Shown one piece after another: positions 1-5,816 of a stretch of 21,209 bases of DNA. Numbering within the stretch: the first letter of the stretch is position 1; every line of letters begins with the position of its first letter. A model generated the notes under the pieces. It saw nothing but the letters and a program-made list of their open reading frames with translations, was not told the origin of the DNA and made no database searches. The stretch spans positions 1 to 21,209 of the forward strand of contig CANRGU010000010.1 in NCBI GenBank assembly GCA_947630255.1. Direction: 5' to 3'. The position numbers and the translations under genes were made by a program. This stretch comes from an uncultured Clostridia bacterium. Its GTDB lineage: Bacteria > Bacillota > Clostridia > TANB77 > CAG-508.

Positions 1-31
1 TTAATAATTGTAATTAATATTACTTCATACA

Positions 32-283
32 TTATTCAGCTTTTAAATTAGATATTTTATTTGCACATTTTTCACAAATTAGTTTTCCTTCATAATCAAT
101 AAGTTTTTTTGAATTACCACAAAATATACAGTTAGGTTCATATTTTTTTAGTATTATAGAGTTTCCATCAACGTATATTTCCATAGGATCTTTTTCGGTA
201 ATTCCAAATTTGTTTCTTAATTCAATAGGCAATACGACTCTACCTAATTCATCCACTCTTCTAATAATTCCAGTTGATTTCAT
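32..283 (-). CDS. abrB: AbrB/SpoVT-type transition-state DNA-binding regulator
   Basis: This is an 83-residue dimeric DNA-binding protein of the AbrB family, which represses post-exponential and sporulation genes. Residues 1-47 are the swapped-hairpin AbrB domain, with the hallmark stretch STGIIRRVDELGRVVLPIEL and the following EIYVDGNSIILKKYEPN. The C-terminal part has two CxxC pairs (CIFC and CEKC) spaced like a small zinc ribbon, as in clostridial AbrB proteins and unlike B. subtilis AbrB. A longer frame opens at 322, but the start at 283 is preferred: the AbrB domain begins there and an AGGGGGG ribosome-binding site lies just upstream. A consensus sigma-A promoter is found at 332-360. It is divergent from the sporulation genes spmAB. 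Whether it acts as AbrB or in a narrower SpoVT-like or Abh-like role cannot be settled from sequence. Confidence 0.9.
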   Translation of the reverse strand: MKSTGIIRRVDELGRVVLPIELRNKFGITEKDPMEIYVDGNSIILKKYEPNCIFCGNSKKLIDYEGKLICEKCANKISNLKAE

Positions 284-331
284 AATGCGCCCCCCTAAAT
301 TTACATTTTTCGACAAAATCAAGTCACCTTA

Positions 332-360
332 ATAATACCATAATTTGAGAAAAAGGTCAA
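332..360 (-). promoter_or_regulatory. Sigma-A promoter of the AbrB-type gene
   Basis: On the minus strand TTGACC (355-360) and TATTAT (332-337) are separated by exactly 17 bases, about 50 bases upstream of the start codon at 283. The match and spacing are near consensus. Confidence 0.75.
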
Positions 361-391
361 TAAGATTTTCCTTTTTCTGTAAATTATTTTA

Positions 392-420
392 TCATATATA
401 ATCAATTTTGGGAATACAAT
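392..420 (+). promoter_or_regulatory. Candidate sigma-E promoter of spmAB
   Basis: TCATATA (392-398), 14 bases, then AATACAAT (413-420) matches the Bacillus sigma-E pattern KMATATT-N14/15-CATACAMT at 13 of 15 positions. Sigma-E control of spmAB is established in B. subtilis, so the fit is biologically sensible. A TATAAT at 397-402 has no convincing -35 partner. Confidence 0.5.
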
Positions 421-477
421 AATTTTAGAAAATAAAAATTTTTTCAAAAATAATAAATTTATTTGTCGGGAGATAAA

Positions 478-1053
478 ATGTTAAATAAAATTTGGCCCAT
501 TTTTATAATAGTTTCCTTTATATATGCAATTTTAAATGGAAGAGTTGCAGAAGTTAATAGTTCAATTTTTGAATCTACTAAATCAGCAGTAGAACTGTCA
601 ATTTCTTTACTTGGAACAATGTGTCTTTGGAACGGACTTATGCAAATCGCATCTAAAACAAAAATAGTAAAGCATCTGAGCAAATTATTAGATCCAATTA
701 TAAAAAAATTGTTTCCAGATATAAAAAGGGAAGAAAAGGTTCATGATGAAATAACAATGAATATAATAGCAAATATAATGGGACTTGGAAATGCTGCAAC
801 ACCGTTAGGGTTAAAAGCTATGAAATCTATGCAGGAAAAAAATAAAGATAAAAGTAGATTATCAAATTCCATGGCAATGTTTATTGTGTTAAATACCGCA
901 TCTATACAATTAATACCAACCACTGTAATAGCAATAAGAAGTTCATTAGGTTCTGAAAATCCTACAGCTATGATAGTTCCTGTATGGATAGCAACCTTAT
1001 GTGCTGCATTGGCAGCAACGATTTCAACAAAACTTTTAATGAAAAGATTTTAG
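478..1053 (+). CDS. spmA: Spore maturation protein A
   Basis: SpmA is a polytopic membrane protein of the nucleoside-recognition (Gate) family. In Bacillus and Clostridium it acts with SpmB in the mother cell to dehydrate the spore core. The 191-residue product has hydrophobic segments near the N terminus, around residues 35-60, and in the C-terminal half. The conserved GLGNAATPLGLKAMKSMQ and MAMFIVLNTASIQLIPTT blocks are typical of SpmA. A TTG start at 463 is possible, but the ATG at 478 is preferred because CGGGAG lies 5 bases upstream. It is followed after 6 bases by spmB, so the two form an operon. A sigma-E-like promoter precedes it at 392-420. Confidence 0.93.
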   Translation: MLNKIWPIFIIVSFIYAILNGRVAEVNSSIFESTKSAVELSISLLGTMCLWNGLMQIASKTKIVKHLSKLLDPIIKKLFPDIKREEKVHDEITMNIIANIMGLGNAATPLGLKAMKSMQEKNKDKSRLSNSMAMFIVLNTASIQLIPTTVIAIRSSLGSENPTAMIVPVWIATLCAALAATISTKLLMKRF

Positions 1054-1059
1054 GAGATA

Positions 1060-1590
1060 ATGATGACAGTTATAAATTACTTATCTAATTTGGCAATTCC
1101 TTTTACTATTTTATTGATACTTACATATGGGATAATTGAAAAAAATAAGGTTTTTGATACTTTTTTAGATGGAGCTAAAGAAGGAATTGAAATTGTTGTA
1201 AAAATATTTCCTACATTAATAGGATTATTTGTTGCGATTGGTGCATTAAGATATTCTGGAATATTAGATTTTATAATAAAATTAATTTATCCTATTGTAA
1301 AATTTTTAAATATCCCCACAGAAATAATGCCACTTGCAATTTTAAGACCTATTTCTGGAAGTGCATCTATTGCAATAGGAAGTGATATTATGACTCAATA
1401 TGGGGTAGATGGTAAGTTAGGTATGATTGCATCTACAATAATGGGGTCAACAGAAACTACTTTATATACTATTGCAGTATATACGAGTGTAGTTGGAGTA
1501 AAAAAGACTAGATTTGTCTTGCTTGCAGCTTTAATTGGAGATTTAGTAGGAATGTTGATTTCTGTAATAATTTGGAATTTTTTGTCGTAA
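1060..1590 (+). CDS. spmB: Spore maturation protein B
   Basis: SpmB is the membrane partner of SpmA in spore-core dehydration and heat resistance. The 176-residue protein has four or five hydrophobic stretches and the conserved family block ILRPISGSASIAIGSDIM, followed by the IASTIMGSTETTLYTIAVY motif of the Gate superfamily. It starts 6 bases after spmA with AGGAG at 1052-1056. Two adjacent ATG codons (1060 and 1063) are present, and the second has the better spacing (6 rather than 3 bases), so the protein may be one residue shorter. No terminator follows immediately, but a new sigma-A promoter begins 9 bases after the stop codon. Confidence 0.94.
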   Translation: MMTVINYLSNLAIPFTILLILTYGIIEKNKVFDTFLDGAKEGIEIVVKIFPTLIGLFVAIGALRYSGILDFIIKLIYPIVKFLNIPTEIMPLAILRPISGSASIAIGSDIMTQYGVDGKLGMIASTIMGSTETTLYTIAVYTSVVGVKKTRFVLLAALIGDLVGMLISVIIWNFLS

Positions 1591-1598
1591 AGTTTTTA

Positions 1599-1627
1599 TT
1601 GACATTTATTGTAAAAAATAGTATGAT
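1599..1627 (+). promoter_or_regulatory. Consensus sigma-A promoter in the spmB-walJ gap
   Basis: A perfect TTGACA (1599-1604) is followed after 17 bases by TATGAT (1622-1627). It lies outside any recognised gene and points toward the small peptide frame at 1697. It is one of the strongest promoter matches in the window. Confidence 0.7.
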
Positions 1628-1696
1628 AATATCAAATTTAAATTTATTATTAAATTTTTTTCAAGTATATTTTTAATCAAAATTTTAGGAGAAAGA

Positions 1697-1798
1697 ATGA
1701 TTTTCAAGTTCTTATTATTTTTTCTTACATATTTTACTGTCAGAAAAATAATCGTGAAAAAATTTTCAAAAATGATATTAAAAAAAATAAACAAATAA
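1697..1798 (+). CDS. Possible 33-residue hydrophobic, basic peptide
   Basis: A 33-codon frame starts at an ATG with AGGAG (1687-1691) 5 bases upstream, about 63 bases after a consensus promoter. Its N-terminal half is hydrophobic (MIFKFLLFFLTYFTV). Its C-terminal half is strongly basic (RKIIVKKF, then KMILKKINK) with no acidic residue at all. That architecture resembles small membrane-acting peptides such as type I toxins, but I recognise no family, and in AT-rich DNA a Phe/Leu/Lys-rich frame can arise by chance. A 9-bp inverted repeat follows at 1803-1831. The promoter plus correctly spaced SD is the main support. Confidence 0.4.
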   Translation: MIFKFLLFFLTYFTVRKIIVKKFSKMILKKINK

Positions 1799-1802
1799 TT
1801 TT

Positions 1803-1831
1803 AACTAATATTAATAATATTTATATTAGTT
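1803..1831 (+). terminator. Weak AT-rich hairpin after the small peptide frame
   Basis: AACTAATAT (1803-1811) and ATATTAGTT (1823-1831) are perfect inverted repeats with an 11-base loop. The stem contains only two GC pairs and is followed by TATTTAAG, so it is at best a weak terminator. Confidence 0.3.
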
Positions 1832-1841
1832 TATTTAAGTA

Positions 1842-1869
1842 TGGATAAACTCAGAAAGCCTGTTATAAT
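1842..1869 (+). promoter_or_regulatory. Extended -10 promoter for a non-coding RNA
   Basis: TGTTATAAT at 1861-1869 is a perfect extended -10 element (TGnTATAAT). A degenerate -35, TGGATA (1842-1847), lies 16 bases upstream. Transcription would start at about 1875-1877, just before the folded region ending in the terminator at 2028-2063. Confidence 0.5.
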
Positions 1870-1874
1870 TAGTC

Positions 1875-2063
1875 TAATGAACTCTTTATTTTTGCTATTA
1901 ATTTTGCAGGGAAGGTTTAAAAAGAGACTATTAAAATATAACCCATATAGTATATTAATAGTTTTTATCTTCTTTTTTCCCTGCAACCCCCTATATATTT
2001 GTTTCATTTAACTATTTATTTCTCAATAAAGGATATCCTGTTCCTTTCTAGGATGTCCTTTTC
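1875..2063 (+). ncRNA. Predicted structured non-coding RNA, 6S-like shape
   Basis: This roughly 188-base stretch has a promoter, a terminator and no plausible open frame. A perfect 10-bp helix TTGCAGGGAA (1903-1912) / TTCCCTGCAA (1976-1985) closes an inner arm in which ACTATTAA (1927-1934) pairs with TTAATAGT, giving a long rod. Outside the helix, TAATGAAC near 1875 can pair imperfectly with GTTTCATTTA near 2001. That leaves a large asymmetric internal loop between the outer and inner helices. A rod with a central bubble and a length under 200 bases is the general shape of 6S RNA, but I cannot match a conserved 6S primary sequence, so identity is only suggested. Alternatives are an unrecognised regulatory RNA or an antisense RNA. 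Confidence 0.4.
2028..2063. terminator. Bidirectional intrinsic terminator
   Basis: AAAGGATATCCT (2028-2039) pairs with AGGATGTCCTTT (2050-2061) through 11 Watson-Crick pairs and one wobble, with a 10-base loop. It is flanked by a T-rich tail on the plus strand and by the matching A-run on the other side. It ends the plus-strand RNA and, on the minus strand, the walJ operon, whose stop codon begins at 2066. Confidence 0.75.
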
Positions 2064-2843
2064 TTAAATTACATCGAAAAATTTTGTTGGTTTATCCCTT
2101 GGAGCAATATCGATAGATAATTTTGAACAATTTAATGTTTCATTTTTTATTGTTTCATAAGCAAGTTCTGGAAAATTATTTTCTTTACTTAAGTGAATTA
2201 ACAAAGCTTTTTCCAATCCAAAGTTATAAAGATTGGCTAAGGTCTTTCCCGCAGATATATTAGATAAATGCCCATTTTTGCTTGATATTCTCTGTTTTAA
2301 AATATATGGATATGAGGAACATTTTAATATTTCTGGGTCATAATTTGCTTCTAATAAAATACAAGAACTATTTTTTAGATGATTTAATAGATCCTCTGAA
2401 ACATATCCAATGTCTGTTGCAATACTTATTTTTTTATTTGAATTATATAAGTTAAATCCACAAGGATCAGCAGCATCATGTGGTGTGCTAAATGGTAATA
2501 TTTTAATATCACCAATGCTAAACGTTTCTGAAATATTAAAGATTTTTTTATTATAATCTGGAATTTTACTTGCTATTTGTGAAATTGCATCCCAAGTTTT
2601 TTTATTTGCATATACCGGTATATTATATTTATTTGATAAAGTAGCAATACTTTTTGTATGATCTATGTGGTCATGTGTAACAAGTATAGCATCAATATCT
2701 TCGGCATTGATTTTTATTTCTTCTAAAGCAGTAACTATTTTTTTTAAAGTTACACCAGCATCAATAAGTAAATTAGTATTATCAGATTTTACCAAAAAAC
2801 TATTCCCACTGCTTCCGCTATATAAACTACAATATTTAAACAT
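2064..2843 (-). CDS. walJ: Metallo-beta-lactamase-fold hydrolase, WalJ/YycJ family
   Basis: The 259-residue protein begins with the family signature CSLYSGSSGNSFLV and has the metal-binding HDHIDH motif at residues 57-62. Further conserved sites are PHDAADPCGFNL and the late GHLSN and LIHLSKENN segments. YycJ/WalJ proteins are phosphodiesterase-type MBL hydrolases related to RNase J and lactonases. In B. subtilis the gene lies in the walRK operon, with roles proposed in DNA repair and in coordinating wall synthesis with replication. Here it has left that operon and follows murA by 11 bases, so it is probably cotranscribed with murA. The start has an AGGAAG ribosome-binding site 7 bases upstream. 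The exact substrate is not visible from sequence. Confidence 0.88.
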   Translation of the reverse strand: MFKYCSLYSGSSGNSFLVKSDNTNLLIDAGVTLKKIVTALEEIKINAEDIDAILVTHDHIDHTKSIATLSNKYNIPVYANKKTWDAISQIASKIPDYNKKIFNISETFSIGDIKILPFSTPHDAADPCGFNLYNSNKKISIATDIGYVSEDLLNHLKNSSCILLEANYDPEILKCSSYPYILKQRISSKNGHLSNISAGKTLANLYNFGLEKALLIHLSKENNFPELAYETIKNETLNCSKLSIDIAPRDKPTKFFDVI

Positions 2844-2854
2844 TTTTACTTCCT

Positions 2855-4114
2855 TTACTCTACTACTCTTTTGATATCGGCGCCAAGGTTTCTAAATTTT
2901 TCTTCAATATTTTCATAACCTCTATCAATATGTTCCAAATTGTATATTTCTGTTGTTCCTTCGGCAACGATTCCAGCAATAATTAAAGCGGCGCCTGCGC
3001 GTAAATCTGTTGAATATACAGAAGCACCACGAAGTGTTTCTATTCCTTCAAATATTGCAGATTTTCCTTGAGCTGTAATTTGTGCCCCCATTTTATTTAA
3101 TTCATTCGTATACTGAAATCTAGATTCCCATATACTTTCATTTATTATACTTGTACCAGATGCAAGTGATAAAACAACACCCATTTGAGGTTGTAAATCT
3201 GTAGGAAATCCAGGATATGGAAGAGTTTTTATGACTGCCTTTGAAGGCCTTTTATCACACCAAACTCTTAGTTTATCTCCATTCATATCAACATTTCCAC
3301 CAATTTCTAATATTTTGGCAGTTACACATTCTAAATGTTTGGTAATACAATTTTTTATTATTAAGTCACCCTTTGATGCAACAGCTGCAAGCATAAAAGT
3401 ACCAGCCTCAATTTGATCTGGAACAACACTATAACTTTGTCCACCTTTTAACGATTTAACACCATTTATTTTTATCATATCTGTTCCAGCACCACGAATA
3501 TCAGCTCCCATAGTGTTTAAAAAGTTAGCAATATCAACAATATGTGGTTCTTTGGCTGCATTATCTATAATTGTAGTGCCTTCTGCAAGAACACTTGCAA
3601 GCATTATATTTATAGTAGCACCAACAGAAACAATATCCAAATATATATTAGTACCAACGAGTTTTTTTGCAGTAGCTCTAACGTTACCACCAGTAATTTC
3701 TACTTCGGCACCTAAAGCCTCAAATCCTTTTATATGTTGATCTATAGGTCTAGGACCCAAGTTACAACCTCCTGGAAGTCCAACTTCTATTTCTTTTTTT
3801 CTTCCGAGCATCGAACCTATTAAATAATAAGAAGCTCTAAATTTTCTAGTTAAATCTATAGGAGCAATAGTATTTGTAATATTTCTTGTATCAATTTTTA
3901 TACTATTTTTATCAAGCCATTCTATTTTAGCTCCAAGACCTTCTAGCGTTTGACAAGATAATTTAACATCCATTATATTTGGTAAATTATTTATTATACA
4001 AACTCCATCAATTAATAGGGTAGCAGGAAGTATTGCTATAGCAGAATTCTTAGCACCACTTATATTAACTTCCCCTTTTAATGATGTAGGACCATTAATT
4101 ATTAATTTTTCCAT
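2855..4114 (-). CDS. murA: UDP-N-acetylglucosamine 1-carboxyvinyltransferase
   Basis: MurA transfers enolpyruvate from PEP to UDP-GlcNAc, the first committed step of peptidoglycan synthesis in the cytoplasm. The 419-residue length is typical. Lys22-Asn23 lie in SGAKNSA. The fosfomycin-target cysteine is Cys117 in the loop GGCNLGPRPIDQH. The late segments PYPGFPTDLQPQMG and DLRAGAALIIAGI are diagnostic. Firmicutes often carry two paralogues (MurAA and MurAB/MurZ), and I cannot tell which this is. The start is preceded by AAGGGGG. It lies downstream of spoIIR on the same strand, separated by about 157 bases, and 11 bases upstream of walJ. A TATAAT at 4153-4158 may be its -10, with a palindrome where the -35 should be. 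Confidence 0.96.
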   Translation of the reverse strand: MEKLIINGPTSLKGEVNISGAKNSAIAILPATLLIDGVCIINNLPNIMDVKLSCQTLEGLGAKIEWLDKNSIKIDTRNITNTIAPIDLTRKFRASYYLIGSMLGRKKEIEVGLPGGCNLGPRPIDQHIKGFEALGAEVEITGGNVRATAKKLVGTNIYLDIVSVGATINIMLASVLAEGTTIIDNAAKEPHIVDIANFLNTMGADIRGAGTDMIKINGVKSLKGGQSYSVVPDQIEAGTFMLAAVASKGDLIIKNCITKHLECVTAKILEIGGNVDMNGDKLRVWCDKRPSKAVIKTLPYPGFPTDLQPQMGVVLSLASGTSIINESIWESRFQYTNELNKMGAQITAQGKSAIFEGIETLRGASVYSTDLRAGAALIIAGIVAEGTTEIYNLEHIDRGYENIEEKFRNLGADIKRVVE

Positions 4115-4166
4115 ATAATCCCCCTTAAACAGGTAAAATTGTTGTTACGGTTATTATAAAATAATT

Positions 4167-4186
4167 AGAGTGTATAAATACACTCT
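4167..4186. repeat. 20-bp perfect palindromic hairpin between spoIIR and murA
   Basis: AGAGTGTA (4167-4174) and TACACTCT (4179-4186) form a perfect 8-bp inverted repeat around TAAA. It could be a weak terminator after spoIIR, though no good T-tract follows on the minus strand. It could instead be an operator, because it covers the -35 position of a candidate murA promoter (TATAAT at 4153-4158, minus strand). Confidence 0.5.
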
Positions 4187-4271
4187 ATCTTTATAAATAT
4201 ATATCATAAAATTAAGGGATTTACAATGCTTTTTTATTAATATGTTACATTGTTTATAATAGATGCTAATT

Positions 4272-4919
4272 TTAAGATTGTGCTAATTTAATTCCTATAT
4301 TTTGAAAAACTTCTATAATTTTAAATTTAAATGTTACATTGTTATTCTTTTCAGATATTATTTTATAATCTTCTTCAGATAAATTTTCTTTTAATACATC
4401 TTTGGAATCTTCAGGAACTATTCCACTTGTAACGTCGACAAAACATAAAGGAGGGAACATTACACACCACCAATTTTGTCCTTTTGCTTCGCCTATTTCT
4501 ACCTTTAAAGCATCATAGAAACCAGAAGGAAAAGATATATCTCCATAAGTTTTTGTAGGAAAAGCAAAATTTCCTATATTTAATTTTACAGAGTAATCAA
4601 ACCCATTTTCATGAATTGTGTCTTCTGCAATTTTTTGAATATTATCAAGATTATCATTAATTAATGTAATTACATCTTCTTTTGAAATCTCATTATTTGA
4701 AATACTATTAATATATTCTAATATTTTATCTCTTACAATATATTTTAAATTTTGATCTTCTTCAGAATCACTATTTGCAATAACATGAAGCCTAAAAACG
4801 CTATCTTGTATATCTGATGATACAGCAGAAACATATGAAGATGCACATATAAAAGTGTAAATAAGAGATAATATTATCAATAATATTATATGTTTTAAAG
4901 TAAAAAATTTTTTCATCAT
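4272..4919 (-). CDS. spoIIR: Stage II sporulation protein R
   Basis: SpoIIR is the secreted forespore signal that triggers SpoIIGA to cleave pro-sigma-E in the mother cell. The 215-residue protein has an N-terminal membrane/secretion segment (about residues 9-30). The core signature FRLHVIANSDSEEDQ begins at residue 42, and the diagnostic FYDALKVEIGEAKGQNWWCV stretch is followed by MFPPLC. The SD is a perfect AAAGGAGG. Two consecutive ATG codons exist; the second (at 4916) has 6-base spacing and may be the real start. In Bacillus spoIIR is under sigma-F, but I could not find a clear sigma-F promoter upstream. A long inverted repeat lies 70-110 bases upstream, at 4988-5027. The gene is upstream of murA and divergent from the orphan gene at 5153. 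Confidence 0.95.
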   Translation of the reverse strand: MMKKFFTLKHIILLIILSLIYTFICASSYVSAVSSDIQDSVFRLHVIANSDSEEDQNLKYIVRDKILEYINSISNNEISKEDVITLINDNLDNIQKIAEDTIHENGFDYSVKLNIGNFAFPTKTYGDISFPSGFYDALKVEIGEAKGQNWWCVMFPPLCFVDVTSGIVPEDSKDVLKENLSEEDYKIISEKNNNVTFKFKIIEVFQNIGIKLAQS

Positions 4920-4987
4920 AAACCTCCTTTAATTTGTAACTCAAAAAAACCAATAAATCACAAATTGTCTATTTAATATTTTATTTG

Positions 4988-5027
4988 TTTATTAATAGGA
5001 AATTTGGAGAAAATTCCTATTAATAAA
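4988..5027. repeat. Long inverted repeat upstream of spoIIR
   Basis: Positions 4988-5001 and 5014-5027 are a perfect 14-bp inverted repeat containing TTATTAATAGGAA. After one mismatch, three more base pairs can form inside, leaving a GGAG loop. No gene ends next to it in either direction, so it is not an obvious terminator. Confidence 0.55.
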
Positions 5028-5050
5028 AGTATTAACCAAAATATAAAAAA

Positions 5051-5081
5051 TATACACACAAGCTTGTCGAATTTGTGTATA
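5051..5081. promoter_or_regulatory. Nested dyad, possible operator, upstream of the 5153 gene
   Basis: TATACACA (5051-5058) and TGTGTATA (5074-5081) form an 8-bp dyad. Within it lies the 10-bp perfect palindrome ACAAGCTTGT (5058-5067). The dyad ends 9 bases before the -35 box of a consensus promoter, a typical place for a repressor or activator site. Confidence 0.4.
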
Positions 5082-5090
5082 CGATTAATG

Positions 5091-5119
5091 TTGACACATA
5101 AAAAAATAAATGGTAAAAT
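5091..5119 (+). promoter_or_regulatory. Sigma-A promoter of the orphan gene at 5153
   Basis: TTGACA (5091-5096) is followed after exactly 17 bases by TAAAAT (5114-5119). Transcription would start at about 5126, giving a short leader with a GGGGGG-type ribosome-binding site before the ATG at 5153. Confidence 0.75.
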
Positions 5120-5152
5120 TTACCAGTAAAAAGTTTTACGGGGGGACGAAAA

Positions 5153-5686
5153 ATGTTAAATAATATAAAAAGAGTATGTGGATTTTATGTAAGTAGCATA
5201 CATTTGATAACAATGATTTTACCTTATGTAAAAAATCAAATTAATATGAATGCAAAATTCGAAACTATTTTGGAATATAATTTCAAAGAAAATATAGACA
5301 ATGTTCTCTCTAATTTAATAATAAACGAAGAAGAAAAACAAAAGATTTTAAATATAAATTGGAATAATGATAAAATACAAAAATATTCAAATATTGAAAA
5401 TAAATTAAATAAATTAGTAAATAAAAATCAAAAAATTAATATATTAATAAGTGGCAGTGAAAAATATATTGAAGAGGCAAACAAATTAATAGAAAAATAT
5501 TTAAATAAAAATAATAATAAAATAAATGATGTAGAAATAACAATAATTAATTGTTATGAGGTATCAGAATTTGATGATAATATAAGAGAAATATTAGACA
5601 ATCATGAACTGATTATAAATACTTCTGGAATACATAGAATTGAAAATATATTTGAAGATTATAAAAAAAGAAGAAAAATAAATTAA
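5153..5686 (+). CDS. Hypothetical protein, 177 residues, family not recognised
   Basis: I do not recognise this family. The N terminus (RVCGFYVSSIHLITMILPYV, residues 7-26) is moderately hydrophobic and reads as an amphipathic or buried helix rather than a signal peptide. The middle is rich in Asn, Lys and Glu and probably helical. Residues near 95-115 (INILISGSEKYIEEANKLIE) and 125-135 (VEITIINCYEV) look like alternating beta strands and helices, suggesting a small cytoplasmic alpha/beta domain. The gene is a single transcription unit with its own consensus promoter (5091-5119), a dyad upstream and a strong terminator at 5699-5746. The start is supported by an ACGGGGGGACG ribosome-binding region. 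Codon use matches its neighbours, so there is no sign of recent transfer. Confidence 0.8.
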   Translation: MLNNIKRVCGFYVSSIHLITMILPYVKNQINMNAKFETILEYNFKENIDNVLSNLIINEEEKQKILNINWNNDKIQKYSNIENKLNKLVNKNQKINILISGSEKYIEEANKLIEKYLNKNNNKINDVEITIINCYEVSEFDDNIREILDNHELIINTSGIHRIENIFEDYKKRRKIN

Positions 5687-5698
5687 AAGTAATCTATT

Positions 5699-5746
5699 AT
5701 AATCCCTTATTATTAGGTTAAAACTTAATAATAAGGGATTATTTTT
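5699..5746 (+). terminator. Strong intrinsic terminator after the 5153 gene
   Basis: A perfect 17-bp stem joins 5699-5715 to 5726-5742 (core AATCCC...GGGATT), with a 10-base loop and a T5 tract at the end. It closes the single-gene unit at 5153-5686. Confidence 0.85.
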
Positions 5747-5758
5747 AAATATCAACTA

Positions 5759-5787
5759 TTGACGAGAAAAATAAATTGATATAATAT
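5759..5787 (+). promoter_or_regulatory. Sigma-A promoter of the UDPGP-pgcA operon
   Basis: TTGACG (5759-5764) pairs with TAATAT (5782-5787) at 17 bases, or with the overlapping TATAAT (5780-5785) at 15 bases. It lies 30 bases before the start codon at 5817, directly after the preceding terminator. Confidence 0.6.
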
Positions 5788-5816
5788 AAAAATAAAATAA
5801 ATAGAAGGGAGATAAT

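Noticed and set aside
1606..1794. 62-codon minus-strand frame in the spmB-walJ gap
   Set aside because: Phe/Ile/Asn/Lys-rich chance frame in AT-rich DNA, without a recognisable SD, antisense to a better-supported transcript.
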